64,000 bases of DNA from Protula sp. h YS-2021. Its lineage: Eukaryota > Annelida > Polychaeta > Sabellida > Serpulidae. The translations under genes and the position numbers were made by a program. Shown here one piece after another: positions 13,200 through 45,120 of this stretch. Below the pieces are notes generated by a model. It did not search any database and was not told where the DNA came from. It was given only the letters and a program-made list of their open reading frames with translations. The stretch is from the NCBI GenBank assembly GCA_949752745.1, contig OX457033.1, positions 15,234,156 to 15,298,155 of the forward strand, read 5' to 3'. Position 1 is the stretch's first letter. Each line of letters opens with the position of its first letter.

Positions 13200-14330
13200 T
13201 TAATATCTGCCTTTTTCCCGACAAAATTTTAGCGGATATTATACGTGTAAAATACGTGGGCAAAATAGGAAAGTTAGGTGTAATATACGTGTATTTTGGC
13301 CATTTTGCTCATCGAATATGCGCATAAAATACGCATATTTTCCCACGTAAAAATTTATACGCATTTTACACGCAATTCCCATCGATTATTAAACGCCTTT
13401 TACACGTGTTTTTTTCCCACGGATATTAGACGGATTTCACGCATTTTTTTAGCTTATTTTATATGCTTTTCAGAGTTTGCCCACCAATGTAATGACCCAG
13501 ATAGCTGTCCCACATGTATTAATCACATGAACCTTTATAGTGCACTTATAAAGTACTCCTTAAAACAATTTTCAACATAAAAAATTTAGTGAAATTGGTA
13601 TTCCCATGTCTACCTTTATATTATACTTAGAAAAAAGGCAGCCCTCCACCAAAATATGCAGCATTTAGCAACATTTAAATATACTTTCGCTCAATGGCGG
13701 CTCCTTCCGGTCTGCGATAGGCCCACATTGCCAGAATACGTATAATATGAGTATATTTTCCCATGCATTTACTACGTGTAATTTTTCACGCATTATATAC
13801 GTGTATTTTACATGGGAATACCCATATGGGAAACCCCACGTAAAATATATGTTTAATAGGCGTCACATATTACACGCATAATATGCATTGGCAAAAAATG
13901 CGTGTAATTAACGTTCTTAAATATGCGCCTTATATACGTGAGTAAAAATGCGTTTAATATGCGTTTCAAATATGGGCATCTTTTTTACCATGCAAAATAT
14001 ATGCATAATATGCGTCCCTAGATACGCGTACAATATGCGTAGGAAAAATGCGTATAATATGAGTATTGAAAATGGGCATATATTTTCCCGCGTATTTTAT
14101 ATGTGTAATAAACATTCCTTGATATGCGCATATTATACGTGGGAAAATGCGGATTCAATGTGAGCATCTTTTTTCCCACTCATTTTATGCGTATAGTATA
14201 TAGTTCTAGAAATGCGGATATTTTTATATGTAATTTATACGTTTATTATGGGTCCTAGAAAAGATGCCCATTTTGCCCATGCATTTTAGATATTAAATAC
14301 GCATAATATACGTACACTGTTTTGTAGGGT
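13200..14330. repeat. Degenerate ATACGT/GCGTA-rich array
   Basis: Over 1.1 kb, blocks such as aatatgcgt, tacgcataat, acgtgtaaaat and ttttcccacgt recur every 15-30 bp on both strands without a fixed period. CpG occurs mostly within (a/t)tacg(t/c) or tgcgta contexts in an otherwise AT-rich setting. ORFs here are artefacts of the array. Confidence 0.7.
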
Positions 14331-17049
14331 TGTCACACAGAACCCAATGAAGATCTAACTTAAGTATATTCAGTGCATAAAATTAAGGGTGTATTACGAA
14401 GGGGGTACTAAGGATCCGGAGAAAATGGTACAAATCAAGCCATTCAGGCACAGCGTGAGTAATACAAATATTTTGCTAATCCGGACAAATTTTGTCATTC
14501 ACAACCCTGAGGCGCGAGCTGTGTGGTCAAGAATTTAGGAATTTTCCGATTCCTAACCTTTCTAAGAAACTTTTTTGCCTGTTCGAAATCTTTCTAGAAA
14601 AAAATAACATCTTTGCTACTTACTCTATGAAACGGCATCCCTTCCCCATCCCCGCGTCCCTCACCAATAACTGTGCGAAATTTTAGCTGATTTTGCGTCT
14701 ATGTGTCGTTTTTATAAAACAACACAAGCATGCCACAATGCTCAGCGTATTTAACATACGTAAGGGAAGAATACACCATTTATATAATGCTCACTTTGGT
14801 TGTTGGAGACGCGACAGCTTGTGCAAATGCTGCTGCAGCCCCTACTCGTTGTATTTCTTGATAAAAAAAACACTGTTTATTACCTTGCATTTTGATCATG
14901 AAAAAGAAAACAATTCGAAAACAAAAAGCGCGATCAAAACATCAGATCAAGAACTGCATGTGTGCGAAACTTGCAAGTCCTAGGGCCAGTATAGTCAGAG
15001 TAGTAAAGACAAAATGGCGGAGCGGTAAAGAGATTAAAAAAGGTCCGACATTCATCCATACCCAAGTGTTAATAACTAAAAAAAAGCAGGAAAAAGAAAA
15101 TTGTGATTGTAAAACAGATGTTTGTTTCTAATATCCTTGGGCTTACTGGGACACCTTAACATTATACATTAGGCGTGAGACTTATCGTCAAGAATTTAAA
15201 CAACGGAAGTTTACGAAGGAGAATATATTTATAAGAATGTATTATATTTTTAAATATATTTAGGTACAAATGATACATTTAATTTTGAAACCTGTTTTCA
15301 CACGTCTTGAAATATTACTTGAAGAAATAATAATGGGAATAATAAAAAGAAGAAGAGCCACTTCAGCATGTGAATACAATAAAAAGTGCCCACTCACGAT
15401 TACACAGGTACTCACACACAAGCTCGCACGCACACACATACACACACACAAACACGCGCGGCCACGCACATACACACGTACGCACGGCACCTCTCAGTCA
15501 AACACAAAGACCCCGACACAAACAAAGCTCTTTTAAATCGGTTACATAATAACGACGCTTATTTCTTAAAAGGAAAATAAGCGATATATTTTTGATACTA
15601 TCAATGATACAGCATTGGACAGCTACAAGGAAGCAGATGTGCTCCAGCTTCTAAGAAAAAAGTCACTATGGGCAACCACCTTGCATTACACCCAAACCAA
15701 CCCCCCCCCCTCCCCCCAGATGATGTATTTGGGCATTAAATTTGTCCTGTTTGTGTAATATTGTACGACTGATTCTCTGAAAGAAATCGTGTGAGGTTCG
15801 ATACTCTTCAAGTGCAACTAACGAGACCAGATACACAACTTTTGTTCAGACAGAAGCTGGCGTAAAAACAACAACAATAAAAACAACAACAACAAAACTA
15901 GTCCTGGTTTATTGAATTCATACGATTCTGTAAGGTGTTTCTGTGTGATTCCTATTTATTCCCGCCATAACTTTGTCATACGAATTTCTCTGAGAAGGCT
16001 AGGGCCAGGAAGACCAGATTTGGCAGAAAAATTATCATGTTTAGATGGTATACATAAACGTTTTTAATAATTCATCCACATTTTATATTTAAAACCGATC
16101 TTTTTTTTGCAATTTTGCCTGGTACTGACGCAACCTCAGTTTTCTCGGCGTCAGAATGTATACTGGGATATATCGTGTTAAAAGCTGTGTTGTGTTTAGT
16201 ATAATTGCAGCCAGCAGCTTCACAAAGATTTTTTTACAGCATTTTGAATAATTTTTAAGTGTTCAGAACAGCATTTTGTGGTCCCAATTGTAATTTTCGC
16301 TACAGTTTGGCGAAAACGGTCGAGTTTATAAGTAGCTAGGCACCTACACTCGCTCTAGGTTCAACCTATATATATATATATATTGTCACCATCTAACCCC
16401 ACCCCCACCCCCTACCCACCCCACCCCCATCCTCCCCATCTCTGCATTTACGTAACGCACAGTCCATCCTCCAACTTTTGGCAATTGAGAACGTTTGCCT
16501 CGGTTAATAGTTAGGTGCACGACTGCTGGCTTTTTCTACAATCTAATTTGTGAAAAAAAAACATTCTCTTGGTTATTGAACTGCATTTTGGTACACTTGT
16601 ACAATTGTATTTCTACTTAGTTCTCAGAAAAATAACCAAACCGAACTATTTGAAACATATACTGAAAATAAACACCTTCAAGTACCAAATCAGTATAGAA
16701 ACAGTAAATCAGGACCACTGTAGTGTATGCAAAGTACCTAAATTATGTCAAAAATGTCATTTTTTATAATAATTATGGTACAGGCATCGTTTAATGTGAG
16801 ATGCGCTACACGTTGCTTTTTACATTTTGTTTTTCTACTTCATACATTTTGAATGTTGTTTTTATTTTAATGACTGCCATTCATCTTTTATGGTTTCTTT
16901 TTATAATTTATTATTCTTTTCAATTATGTTCTTCTATAATCGATTTCCATACTTTATTCAATCCCTCCTATCCCTATCTGACTCTTTAAAAAACAATGTT
17001 TTTAACCGTCGAGTGTTGTTTTTCACATGCTGTGTTTTATGTATTTTAG
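14331..17049. other. Intergenic sequence upstream of SLC34
   Basis: Contains a CA-rich stretch at 15413-15485, C-runs near 15701 and 16400, and an (AT)n near 16371. The SLC34 promoter probably lies in or near this interval, but no core element could be assigned. Confidence 0.4.
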
Positions 17050-17193
17050 GTGAAATCAGAAGTCAAATATTGGAAAAGTCCACAGAACCTATTTAGGGAA
17101 ATATTTTTTCACTCAATCAAGAGTTCAGAGTTAGAAGTCTGAAAAGAATATCTCGAGTGATCTCAAATATACGAGAAAAAAAACGTGAAAAGA
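17050..17193 (+). other. SLC34: SLC34 probable 5' UTR part of first coding exon
   Basis: A T-rich tract ending in a good acceptor (tattttag) precedes 17050, and the segment runs to the ATG at 17194. An in-frame TGA at 17158-17160 lies upstream of that ATG with no other AG that would bypass it convincingly, so this part is probably untranslated and an upstream non-coding exon is likely. No promoter was identified. Confidence 0.45.
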
Positions 17194-24606
<7,413 letters not shown>

Positions 24607-24801
24607 AAAAGAGGATGATGACGTCATTACTGGTGACGTCATCACCAACGATAGCGATGACGATAGCGACGGCCTTGAACGTAAGCCCACCCCCATCGCA
24701 CAAAATGGTGAGGTGGGGGTAGGCATAGACAATGACGCTTATGATGCATATGACGAGGCCAAACTCTGAATGGGGACCGCAGTGAATTTCATTTTCCTTT
24801 A

Positions 24802-24807
24802 AATAAA
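24802..24807 (+). promoter_or_regulatory. Candidate SLC34 polyadenylation signal
   Basis: AATAAA lies 33 nt after the shifted-frame stop codon. A second AATAAA is at 25084-25089. Neither has independent support. Confidence 0.4.
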
Positions 24808-25499
24808 TATCAGATATAACCACTAAATCTGGACGTTGGGGAGGCGGGTCAACAGACGCTCTCCAGGGCAAGGCAGCGGGTGCAAGGGGGGGGAGGGGGT
24901 GGGGGGGAGTTGGTGGCTTACAGCTGCCAACGGTAAAACCGACATCATAATGTGTGTATATCAAAGAATATTAATGAACATTAATATTCTTTGTGTATAT
25001 GTAGCGTGTTGTACATATGTAATGGTTGAGTATAAATAAGTGCTTTTTTACTTATAACATCACACTTTGAGTGAGTACCCGCCAATAAATAAAGAACTCA
25101 TACAAGACACTGTTGCAGTGAATAATTTTACGTTTAATAAATCCACATGAAGATTTAATCACTTCTATATTAGATCAATAAAAAAACTGAAAATGTGCTA
25201 AATATACCCATAAACACTGACATTCTTTTTACCTTAAAAATGTATAATTTCGTTCAACATCCGACATCTTTAGAATGTTTGCGAATCGCCAAGAATCCAA
25301 AGCGGTTTTTAGACTTCGCTTTTTAGACTTCCCAATAAGATAACAAATTAAAATATAAAAACAACCGGCTTACAAGCACCAAGCAACGCATTATCTGCTC
25401 AGATTATTTCCTGGGAACGTTCCAAAGTGCTCAAGGCCGTGACAAAAGCCAATGGCATAAGTGCGCATCTGCGAAGTACTGAGTGATTGACAACATAAC

Positions 25500-25695
25500 A
25501 CGATTTCAAAAGTTCAGATTTGGTTGCATTGATGTCATGACCGAATAAAAACCATTTTACAACCAGTCGGTTTCAGGTCACATACATCGCGACCAAAACC
25601 GACATTTTTACAACGTTTAAAAATTTTAAATTTTGTTGTATTGACGTCATGGCCAAATAATAACCAATTTACAACCCCTAAAAGACGTCGGATGT
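25500..25695 (+). repeat. Two-copy degenerate tandem repeat, ~110 bp
   Basis: Two copies share ttgcattgatgtcatgaccg and aaaaaccattttacaacc (second copy ttgtattgacgtcatggcc and taaccaatttacaacc). They lie downstream of SLC34. Confidence 0.6.
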
Positions 25696-25825
25696 TTACT
25701 GGGTAAAACTGAGGGATGAGGAAATACGCCCCTGACAGGCTGGTTACAGATCAGCCATTTTAGTACCGCAGTCCGTTGAAATTAGCTGTCCCAACATTTT
25801 CTAACATTCTTTTTATCAAACGAGA

Positions 25826-25918
<93 letters not shown>
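25826..25918. repeat. (GA)n microsatellite
   Basis: Pure GA tract of about 46 units in the SLC34-SLC22 interval. Confidence 0.95.
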
Positions 25919-25921
<3 letters not shown>

Positions 25922-26923
25922 TGGGAAAGAAGGAGGTGGGAGGTAGAAATAAACAGTAAAATGAGAGACAGTGTGAATACAATATTCAGTGACGTATGAC
26001 TTTTTAGAAGTCACTTCTACGATTTCCCTGTCTGCTGTTTTGTGATTTCGCAGGCCTAATAAGTGGAATCAAGGACTTGTTTCTATGTTTATGTATTCAA
26101 GTGACAAAAGCAAACATAAATGTGATACGTGTAAACATATCCGTGTAAATATGTGTTCATATGTGTACAGACAAACTGTATTGCACAGACTACAGGGATA
26201 CCCGGGGAGGACTACCCGGCAAAGGGCAACCCCCAAGAAACTGGACCACTTCCGTTCAGGCCCTATTGTTGAGATTTCGCTGTTTGTGTGTTAAGTATAA
26301 TGGGAAAATCTCACATATCTAACACCTGTTTATGTATTTTTAGAGTTGTACATATAAAGGAAGGAGTAGTACGACGGGGACGAAACAGAGAAATACTTTA
26401 ATTGTAAGATATTTTAAACTGGAAGAAAAAAAACTAGTCCTGTTTTTCATCTTGATAATTTTACCCAAAAATAAAATAGGCCCCCGAAAAAGTAAACTGG
26501 TCCAACCATTTTTTTTATTATTGATGATTTTAGTGACCCTAAGGGCGGGTGAGAAATAAGGTTAAATTCCTTCCGGACGATGTGACATCATTGAATGGTT
26601 GAGGAGCAGTCCGCGCAATAGTATAATTGCATTTGTTGACAGTAATTATTCAGATAATTGTGGGTTAGTTTTTATTTATTGTTATTGTTTTACTCTCTTC
26701 TAAGCTGATAATTATCTACTTTTTTGCTCTGATAAATGTAAAAATATTGATATATTTTATGAAATAAAATTGAACGAAAAACGATTTCATCTTGTTTTAA
26801 AAAAAGTCCCCCAAAAAGGGTTTGCGTTCTTTCATCCACTGTTTATTTACTCACTTGATGTTAACAACCCTCTCTATTTAATGCCAATTATCACCATGTA
26901 CTTAGATGGTCTAGTTGACCTTC

Positions 26924-27235
26924 CTCCTTTGGGGGGGGGGGGGTCACTTCGGATTGGTTACAATGACATTTTAAAACGATCCTTAAACGCAAAGCTAAGT
27001 TTGAAATAATACCTCTAGTTTAACCAAACCCGGAGCGATTTCTAAAATAACCCCTTCCCCTACCTTTTGTGCAAAACGAGGAAGACTGAATGCAACTTAA
27101 ACCACTCCCTTTTTTTTACAAAATTGGCAGTCAGCAGAGAACTCGCCGTATTTAAAAACGACACCCTTCTCCTCGAATTCTCGACACCCTTGGTAACACG
27201 TATTATACTAAGTGCCTCCGGAGGCTTATGTGGCC
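26924..27235. mobile_element. G-run inverted-repeat element, copy 3
   Basis: It lies between SLC34 and the SLC22 duplication. A left run of 13 G is followed by tcacttcggattggttac; the right end ttggtaacacg...agtgcctccgg is its rough complement. It shares gactgaatg and acaaaattggcag with copy 1. It encodes nothing convincing. Confidence 0.55.
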
Positions 27236-30170
27236 TTTTGTTGGGTTATAACTGGCTTGTCCAACTTTCTTGAGGGAGATGGGGCTTGTTCGGAGGAAGA
27301 ATAATTGTAGTTAAATGTTATTTTTTATCACTTCTAAAACCAAAATATCAAATGAAAATGTAAAATTTCTTAATGTGCTTTGAGCGAAACAAGAGGAAAG
27401 TTTCGATAAAAAATTGACGCGAGGTTGCCGCAAGTCCTTTCCCAAAAACTCTTGGTGCTAGAAGTACGTCACAAGCACAATCGTGGTACATCTCCCGAAA
27501 ATAAAGCGAATACATTAAATTACTCTCCACCTACGTATCATCAAAAGATGATTTTTTAAAATGAACTTGAAGACAATGAAATTCATTGGACTGGACAGAA
27601 TGCACTTGTGTTAAGCATGAGTGAAGGTATTTCCAATAAAAATATTGTAGAGTTGCTGAAAAGAGGCGCCAGTGGGGTAACGGAAGAAAGAACGTGAACC
27701 AGTTGGCTAGAGATGCTATTAATCAGTAAATTTCCACTAACCATTTTACAAGGTGCATAACCATGTAAGGCATTATAAAAACCCGTCACTATGAGCAGAA
27801 ATGGGAAATATACTAAATATTCTTTACTGTGTTTTATGAAAACCTTTGAAAAGTTACGATGGTTATGTGGTTATTGTGAATATACAGTGGAAGAAACTAC
27901 AAAAGTGGAAATCACTGTCACATCAAAGCATAAACAGTTTCAATTCAGAGGCCAGTTTTCACATTCTTTTACCAAGCAATGCTAGCACAAACTATTTATT
28001 TGAAAACAACTTTGAATTAACAGCTGAAATTCGATAACCTCATACCTTGGGCACCTTTGAAAAGATGGAGATTATAGTCTTTCGGTCCTTTAAAGAGAAG
28101 AGTTAATTAAAGTTTATATTCTTCGGAGACCGTTATAGCGCACTGCAAAGATTAGTGGAATGAATCGCCTATTACTTCATTAAAAATCAAATCAAATACA
28201 ATACAATCACACGACGAACCCGAAGTATTGTGAAAATGGACTTCACGTAGCTCTAAATCGAGGTTTAACAGTTGCTTTGGGATTTCGAACACAGGAATAT
28301 TCAAGGCTAATATGATCAGTGAAAGGGTGTACAAATTTGATGATAACTCTGACATTACGCATGGATTTAATACCATATATATATATACTGTAGTATCTGT
28401 GATCCTCAAGTTGTTGGTGGTTATATGTTCTTTTAGTGAAATGATGATGATATAATTATTAAATCCTATTGGGAGCCTTATATATTTTTTTAAAAAAAAT
28501 GCCGTTCATTCACAATCAATCAAGTGAAAGTGGTACTTTCTCTTTAAAATTGTTTCGCATTTTGCCAACATGAATAAGAGCAAAAATCTGGTGTAGAATA
28601 CCTGCTAGTTACTGCTCTTAGGCCAAGTGCACCGGTGGAATTCTACATATCAGCAACGATAGAAGGGTATTGAGATTTAAAAATACTAAACTTCGCGTCC
28701 CCTTTAGAACTGTAAAGAAATCAGGAGCTTGTTGTGGACCTGACGATATAATGGCTCCTATTAGTGATATATTCAATGGATTATGGGGTACTGTGGAGCT
28801 GTTTCAGAATGATAGCCTTATTTCACATAGCAAACAACACCCATGGGTACACAACCATCGATCCACACGTCATTCATGACTCAGAAGAAAGTCTCATTTA
28901 CTAAGATAAGACGATTCCTTAAATGTGAAGAAAGCTAATTCATTGCAATTCATTCCAAAGTTTCCCGTAGTGGAGAGTGAACCAACCATTGCTGAAAACC
29001 CCAGGAACCGTGGCTTGTACTGTTGCTGCATATACTCATATGATAGTCAGCTAGTGAACATCATTTGCTCATTGATATGTTTGAACAAGAAAAATACCTC
29101 CCAATGTAAATGTAATGTAAAACTACGCGTCAGTAAGCAAAAGGATAGTCGACAGCATTTTGTACACAATAATCTTTAACTTTATTCAGCTTTACGCAGA
29201 TGGTGAACTGTAGCTGCCATAGTTCTCCATGCGAATATGTGGGCAGCAGCCAAATCGAATCCAGTAATAACCTTCCTAGAGGTGACAAGTATCACAAATG
29301 CAAGGTTAGATATTGTGTCAGTGCTGAACATCTGGCAATGACAAACTGATGTCTGACATCCGAATTTTTGTCATTAATTGAGAAAAAACATCAGAGCGTG
29401 GTTTTCAGGGTTATTAAAAATTCAGAAAAACTCATTATGTCTGTTTACGAACTCTCTGCAGTTGTTATGGTGGTGTCCTGCTTAAGTCACCAATGTGTTG
29501 TTGCTTATTGTAATAATTATCAGTTATAAGTATAAGTTATAAGTTATATGAAGTTAAGAGTTCTGCTGAAAGCACTGGTGGTTATAAGATGTTCAAACGG
29601 TATTTCTTTGCATGCCGTGCATTGTAACATTACAATAACTTGACAGATTCGGTTTCACGACAGAACTTTTCCAGTTTTGCGATAAACACCCGAGAACAAA
29701 AGTATTACTGAAGATTGATATTGTTTATTAATTTATTGATGTGAGAAAGCATCCTCCAACTTCAGGCAGACTGCATCAAGCAGACATCTAAAGCAATTTA
29801 TAAATCTGCCAAAAATCAGTTTATTAAGTTCTGCAAATATTTGAAATAAAACTGTGAGCTCTGTCTGAAAGTTAAGCAATTTATTCTGCAGTCAGTTGAT
29901 TGGGAGATTAGGCCGGCTATAGCCTCATCTCATATCGGCCAAATTCGAGTTTTCAATATGCAACAACAAAACATTGGATCCCACCTTGAGCAAAAAACTC
30001 CGGATGTCTAAAGCTCAAAACTGATAACGGGGGTAAATGAAGGCATATAGGTCTCGTTAACAATCATGCGGAAATTTGTGCATTTTGTACCTTTAAGATT
30101 TATATGTCACCGTCACAACCCAAGTGAAACCTTCTTTAAGACCCATTTTGGTCAGTCTTTGATGCGGTAA

Positions 30171-30268
30171 CTCAATGTCCATATTCGCAATTAAATCTGT
30201 CCGATGATCCCAGCCCTAGCTCAATGTCCATATTCGCAATTAAATCTGTCCGATGATTCCAGCCCTAG
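30171..30268 (+). repeat. 49-bp direct tandem duplication
   Basis: Two nearly identical copies of ctcaatgtccatattcgcaa and following bases. Unit 2 has one related copy at about 47230. Confidence 0.8.
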
Positions 30269-30698
30269 CTCATATCGTGACGAAAGTAGTAGTAGTGCAT
30301 ATCACGTCATTTTGAAAAATTGGAAAATCTTGTGAGATGGGCGAGCGCTATTTACAAATAACATACTCAAGTGGTGTACAGACTCCAAATGGAAATAACG
30401 TCAAAATCTGAAGCAAGAAATGATTCCTCTTTCAATAGATCATAGTTAATATTTCTTATTGACTTATTATGATCACTGAATGTTCTACAGTTGATTTCAT
30501 CAACGGTTCTGTTGTTTAAAAATTTTCATCCTATAACAGTGGTTTTGTGTTTTTATTGCTTCACTCATTGTCCTGTATTCTTTGATACCATTCACAACTA
30601 AATCTCGAAGAAATCTGCAGAATAATAAACTTTGGTGCAATGTGAATATTTGTTTGCAATGCCTATATAAAAGATTTGCAGTGTTTTAGTGATACAGA

Positions 30699-30888
30699 AG
30701 TGGTATTCTGCGCTGTCCTTATATTTAAGGACATCCTTATTCTTGAGATTAGATGGTTAATCCTTAATTTTTACCCTTATTTTTAAAAGACATTGTTAAG
30801 TTTGAGGACAGAGCAGAATAGCATTTTTATCCTTACTTTTTAAAAATAAGGGCATCCTTAAAAATAAGGACAGAGTAGAATACCACTC
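30699..30888. mobile_element. Short hairpin MITE-like element
   Basis: The left arm agtggtattctgcgctgtcc and following aaggacatccttatt are matched by complementary sequence at the right end (ggacagagtagaataccact). A second half-arm pair occurs inside. It lies in the part of unit 1 that has no counterpart in unit 2. Confidence 0.6.
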
Positions 30889-31916
30889 CAGGTCAATCAT
30901 TTCACTGTAAGCTTACCATGGGGCTATGTTGGCATCAGGAAAACAACATCAATTTATAACAGACTTTGACACGGTGAGCTTGCTAATACTCAGTATGCCG
31001 TGTATACAGTTGTGATGTGAACGCCAAGAAGCTGAAAAATTTATATATACATTTATTATATAAATTGTATACATGATTTTTGCAGTCATCAAAAAGCCAT
31101 CACGCTATTTGATGCAATTACATCTTTTCAATCAGATTCAATATTTAGCTGTATAAATATTTTAGTAAATTAAATGTAAATCTATTGTTTGTTAGATAAA
31201 GAAGGGATAGAATTTTGACTTGCAGAGTTTTAATATCTGCATGAGCAAAATATGTACCAAGTTGCAAAGTGTTCATCATTTTGATTGTTGCATGGCTTGG
31301 GCAACGAAACACATATTTTAAAACACCCTGAATGTCCATATTATTCTACTGCTCAACAACACTAAAGCTCCGATTTGTGACCGTCAGGCAAGTGTTATAC
31401 AGCGATATCGCTGACATGATGCATGTAACTGCCATAGACTGCACAGTAATATTGTCGTATCAAAGCGCTGTGCTCTCAAGTGTTATGTCTGTATTGTTGC
31501 AAGTGTCTTGTGCGTCTGATGTTGTACGTTTCTTTCGGCAAGCTGACCAACAGGTCATTCTACAAAATGTTCTTAAGACATTTAAAAGCTCAATTTTTAC
31601 TCATTGTCTATTATCTTATCAAATTCAAACTCATAAAAACTGAGAAAATATTCATTGAGACAATCCCAAGTCCGTCCTATTGAGGCTGCTGTTATCAGTA
31701 ACAGCCCGTTATCATTACTACTCTGCTATTACGGTCTCACTCTACTACTGCTACTTATGTCCTTTACATCTGCTTTCACAACTGGTATTACTCTTACTTA
31801 TTATTTCTGCTACTCCTGTTGCCTTTGCTTATGCTGCAAAATGTGCTGGTAGTACCATTCATAATAATGATTTAATTATAATCAAATATATTGTATCCTT
31901 TTCTACATTGGCTTTA

Positions 31917-43579
<11,663 letters not shown>

Positions 43580-44541
43580 ATTGAAAGGGATAGACACTGC
43601 CTAAAGATACAAATGCATACAAAAGGGGCTAGATTTCTTCCCATTTTCATGCAAAACTAAAGCGTTAAGTCGCTTTACTTTAAAAAAAACCTTGTGTTGT
43701 CTCAGTGTTATCTTACAGTTTGTGCATAATAGCAAAGGTTTAACTTGTCTCCCCAATCTTTACAGATGTTTTGTAAATCATAGCATTCAGCGTTTCATTT
43801 AAAATAAGTATTTCATTCAGCATAATGCATTATGCACTGTGTTTCCTGCCAAGGGAGCACGGAAAGGGGGTTTGTGGGGTTGCAACCAACCTCTGTGTCA
43901 TCCCTTTTCGGAGCAAAAAGTACTCTAAAATCTTCAACTTCTGCTAAATATTGCGCCCTAAGTTAAAGAACCGGCTAGTGCAAGCAGTCGTTTTGATTGT
44001 TTTTTTATTTATTCCCATACCTGACAAGTTCATGTCGCTCCTTCTTTGGATACATAACACAAATTTACAGGTCCAGAAAAGGGGTTTTCATATATCACCA
44101 ACCTGACTTATTGAGATGAGATAATGGCTCTACAGTTAATGTATTAACTTATATTTCTCTTACTTTAATTTTGTAGAAAAATCGAAATTCAATGGCAATG
44201 AGGGATCAACAAGGAATTTTAACTACATTTGTTTAATGTTATTGTTTTTCATTCATCATAATTACTCTAGTAATTCTGACACTTTACTGTTACGGATGCA
44301 TCTATTTATCCTAACACTGTCCAGATTGAATATATTTGGAACAACAAATTAGGAACAACATTGACACTGTTGACGGAATTATGGAATCATTTTTCATGTT
44401 CTTAATTGCTTACGAATTCAAAACTGGTTAAAGTCTTAATTCAGAAGCGCTAGATTAATTTTAAAGTTCTACCGATAAAATTTTATGATGAATGTCTCCT
44501 AATAGAGATCTTTTTAAACTACCTTTTTATGCCTGTCCAGG

Positions 44542-44547
<6 letters not shown>

Positions 44548-44579
<32 letters not shown>
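44548..44579. repeat. Poly-T tract
   Basis: About 31 T in unit 1, against only a short T run at the matching place in unit 2 (about 56527). Confidence 0.9.
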
Positions 44580-44924
44580 TTTTTGTTTCCAAAAGTGGGG
44601 TTGGAAACAAGATTAATTCTTTCATTGATTGAAAGGTGTCTTTGTTGTCTTGTAATATATTATGATTTTGTTGTTGATGGTGATGTTGGTGACGTTGTTG
44701 CCGGTTTCCTTTTGTTTTTGTTATTGTGGTAATATTTCAGTTCAGCACAAATACTTCACATTTGTCGATAAATGTGTCACTGGCAAAAACTATATCATAA
44801 TAGGTTTTTGATACAGCGCACTGCTCTAATCAACCTAACCTCATACCGCATAAAATCATATGGTGTATTCCGGCATGTTTCTCCGTAAATTTGATTTCTT
44901 GTTTATTATAAGACCTTAGCCCGC

Positions 44925-45120
44925 ATGAATAAATGTTGTATCGTAGCATTCTTCATACCCCACAAGAATAAATGCTATATCTTAGCATGCTTCATGCCCA
45001 ACAAGAACAAATGTTGTGTCCTAAGCATGCTCCATGCCCCATAAAACACTTGTTGTATCGTAACACGCTTCATACACCACAGGAACAAATGTTCTATAAA
45101 GGCATGACTCTCATGCTTAT
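44925..45120 (+). repeat. ~46-bp minisatellite upstream of SLC22 copy A
   Basis: Four units of tagcatgcttcatgccc-(a)caagaacaaatgttgt type. A parallel array lies upstream of copy B at 56805-57020. Confidence 0.7.

Larger units (their letters stand above)
28490..31915. other. Non-coding flank downstream of SLC22 copy A
   Basis: Parts match 47.0-47.89 kb of unit 2. The stretch at about 30.4-31.4 kb has no counterpart there and includes the hairpin element at 30699. The ORFs at 31332-31643 and 47432-47617 resemble each other only because of the duplication. Confidence 0.5.

Noticed and set aside
15386..15580. His/Thr-rich ORFs at 15.3-15.6 kb
   Set aside because: Translations of a CA-rich stretch on both strands.
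24836..25039. ORF downstream of SLC34
   Set aside because: Glycine-rich reading of a G-run with no family resemblance; lies in probable 3' UTR or intergenic sequence.
31332..31643. Plus-strand ORF with VSCASDVVRFFRQ shared with 47432-47617
   Set aside because: Similarity is explained by the segmental duplication; the two ORFs differ in start and end and lack any motif.
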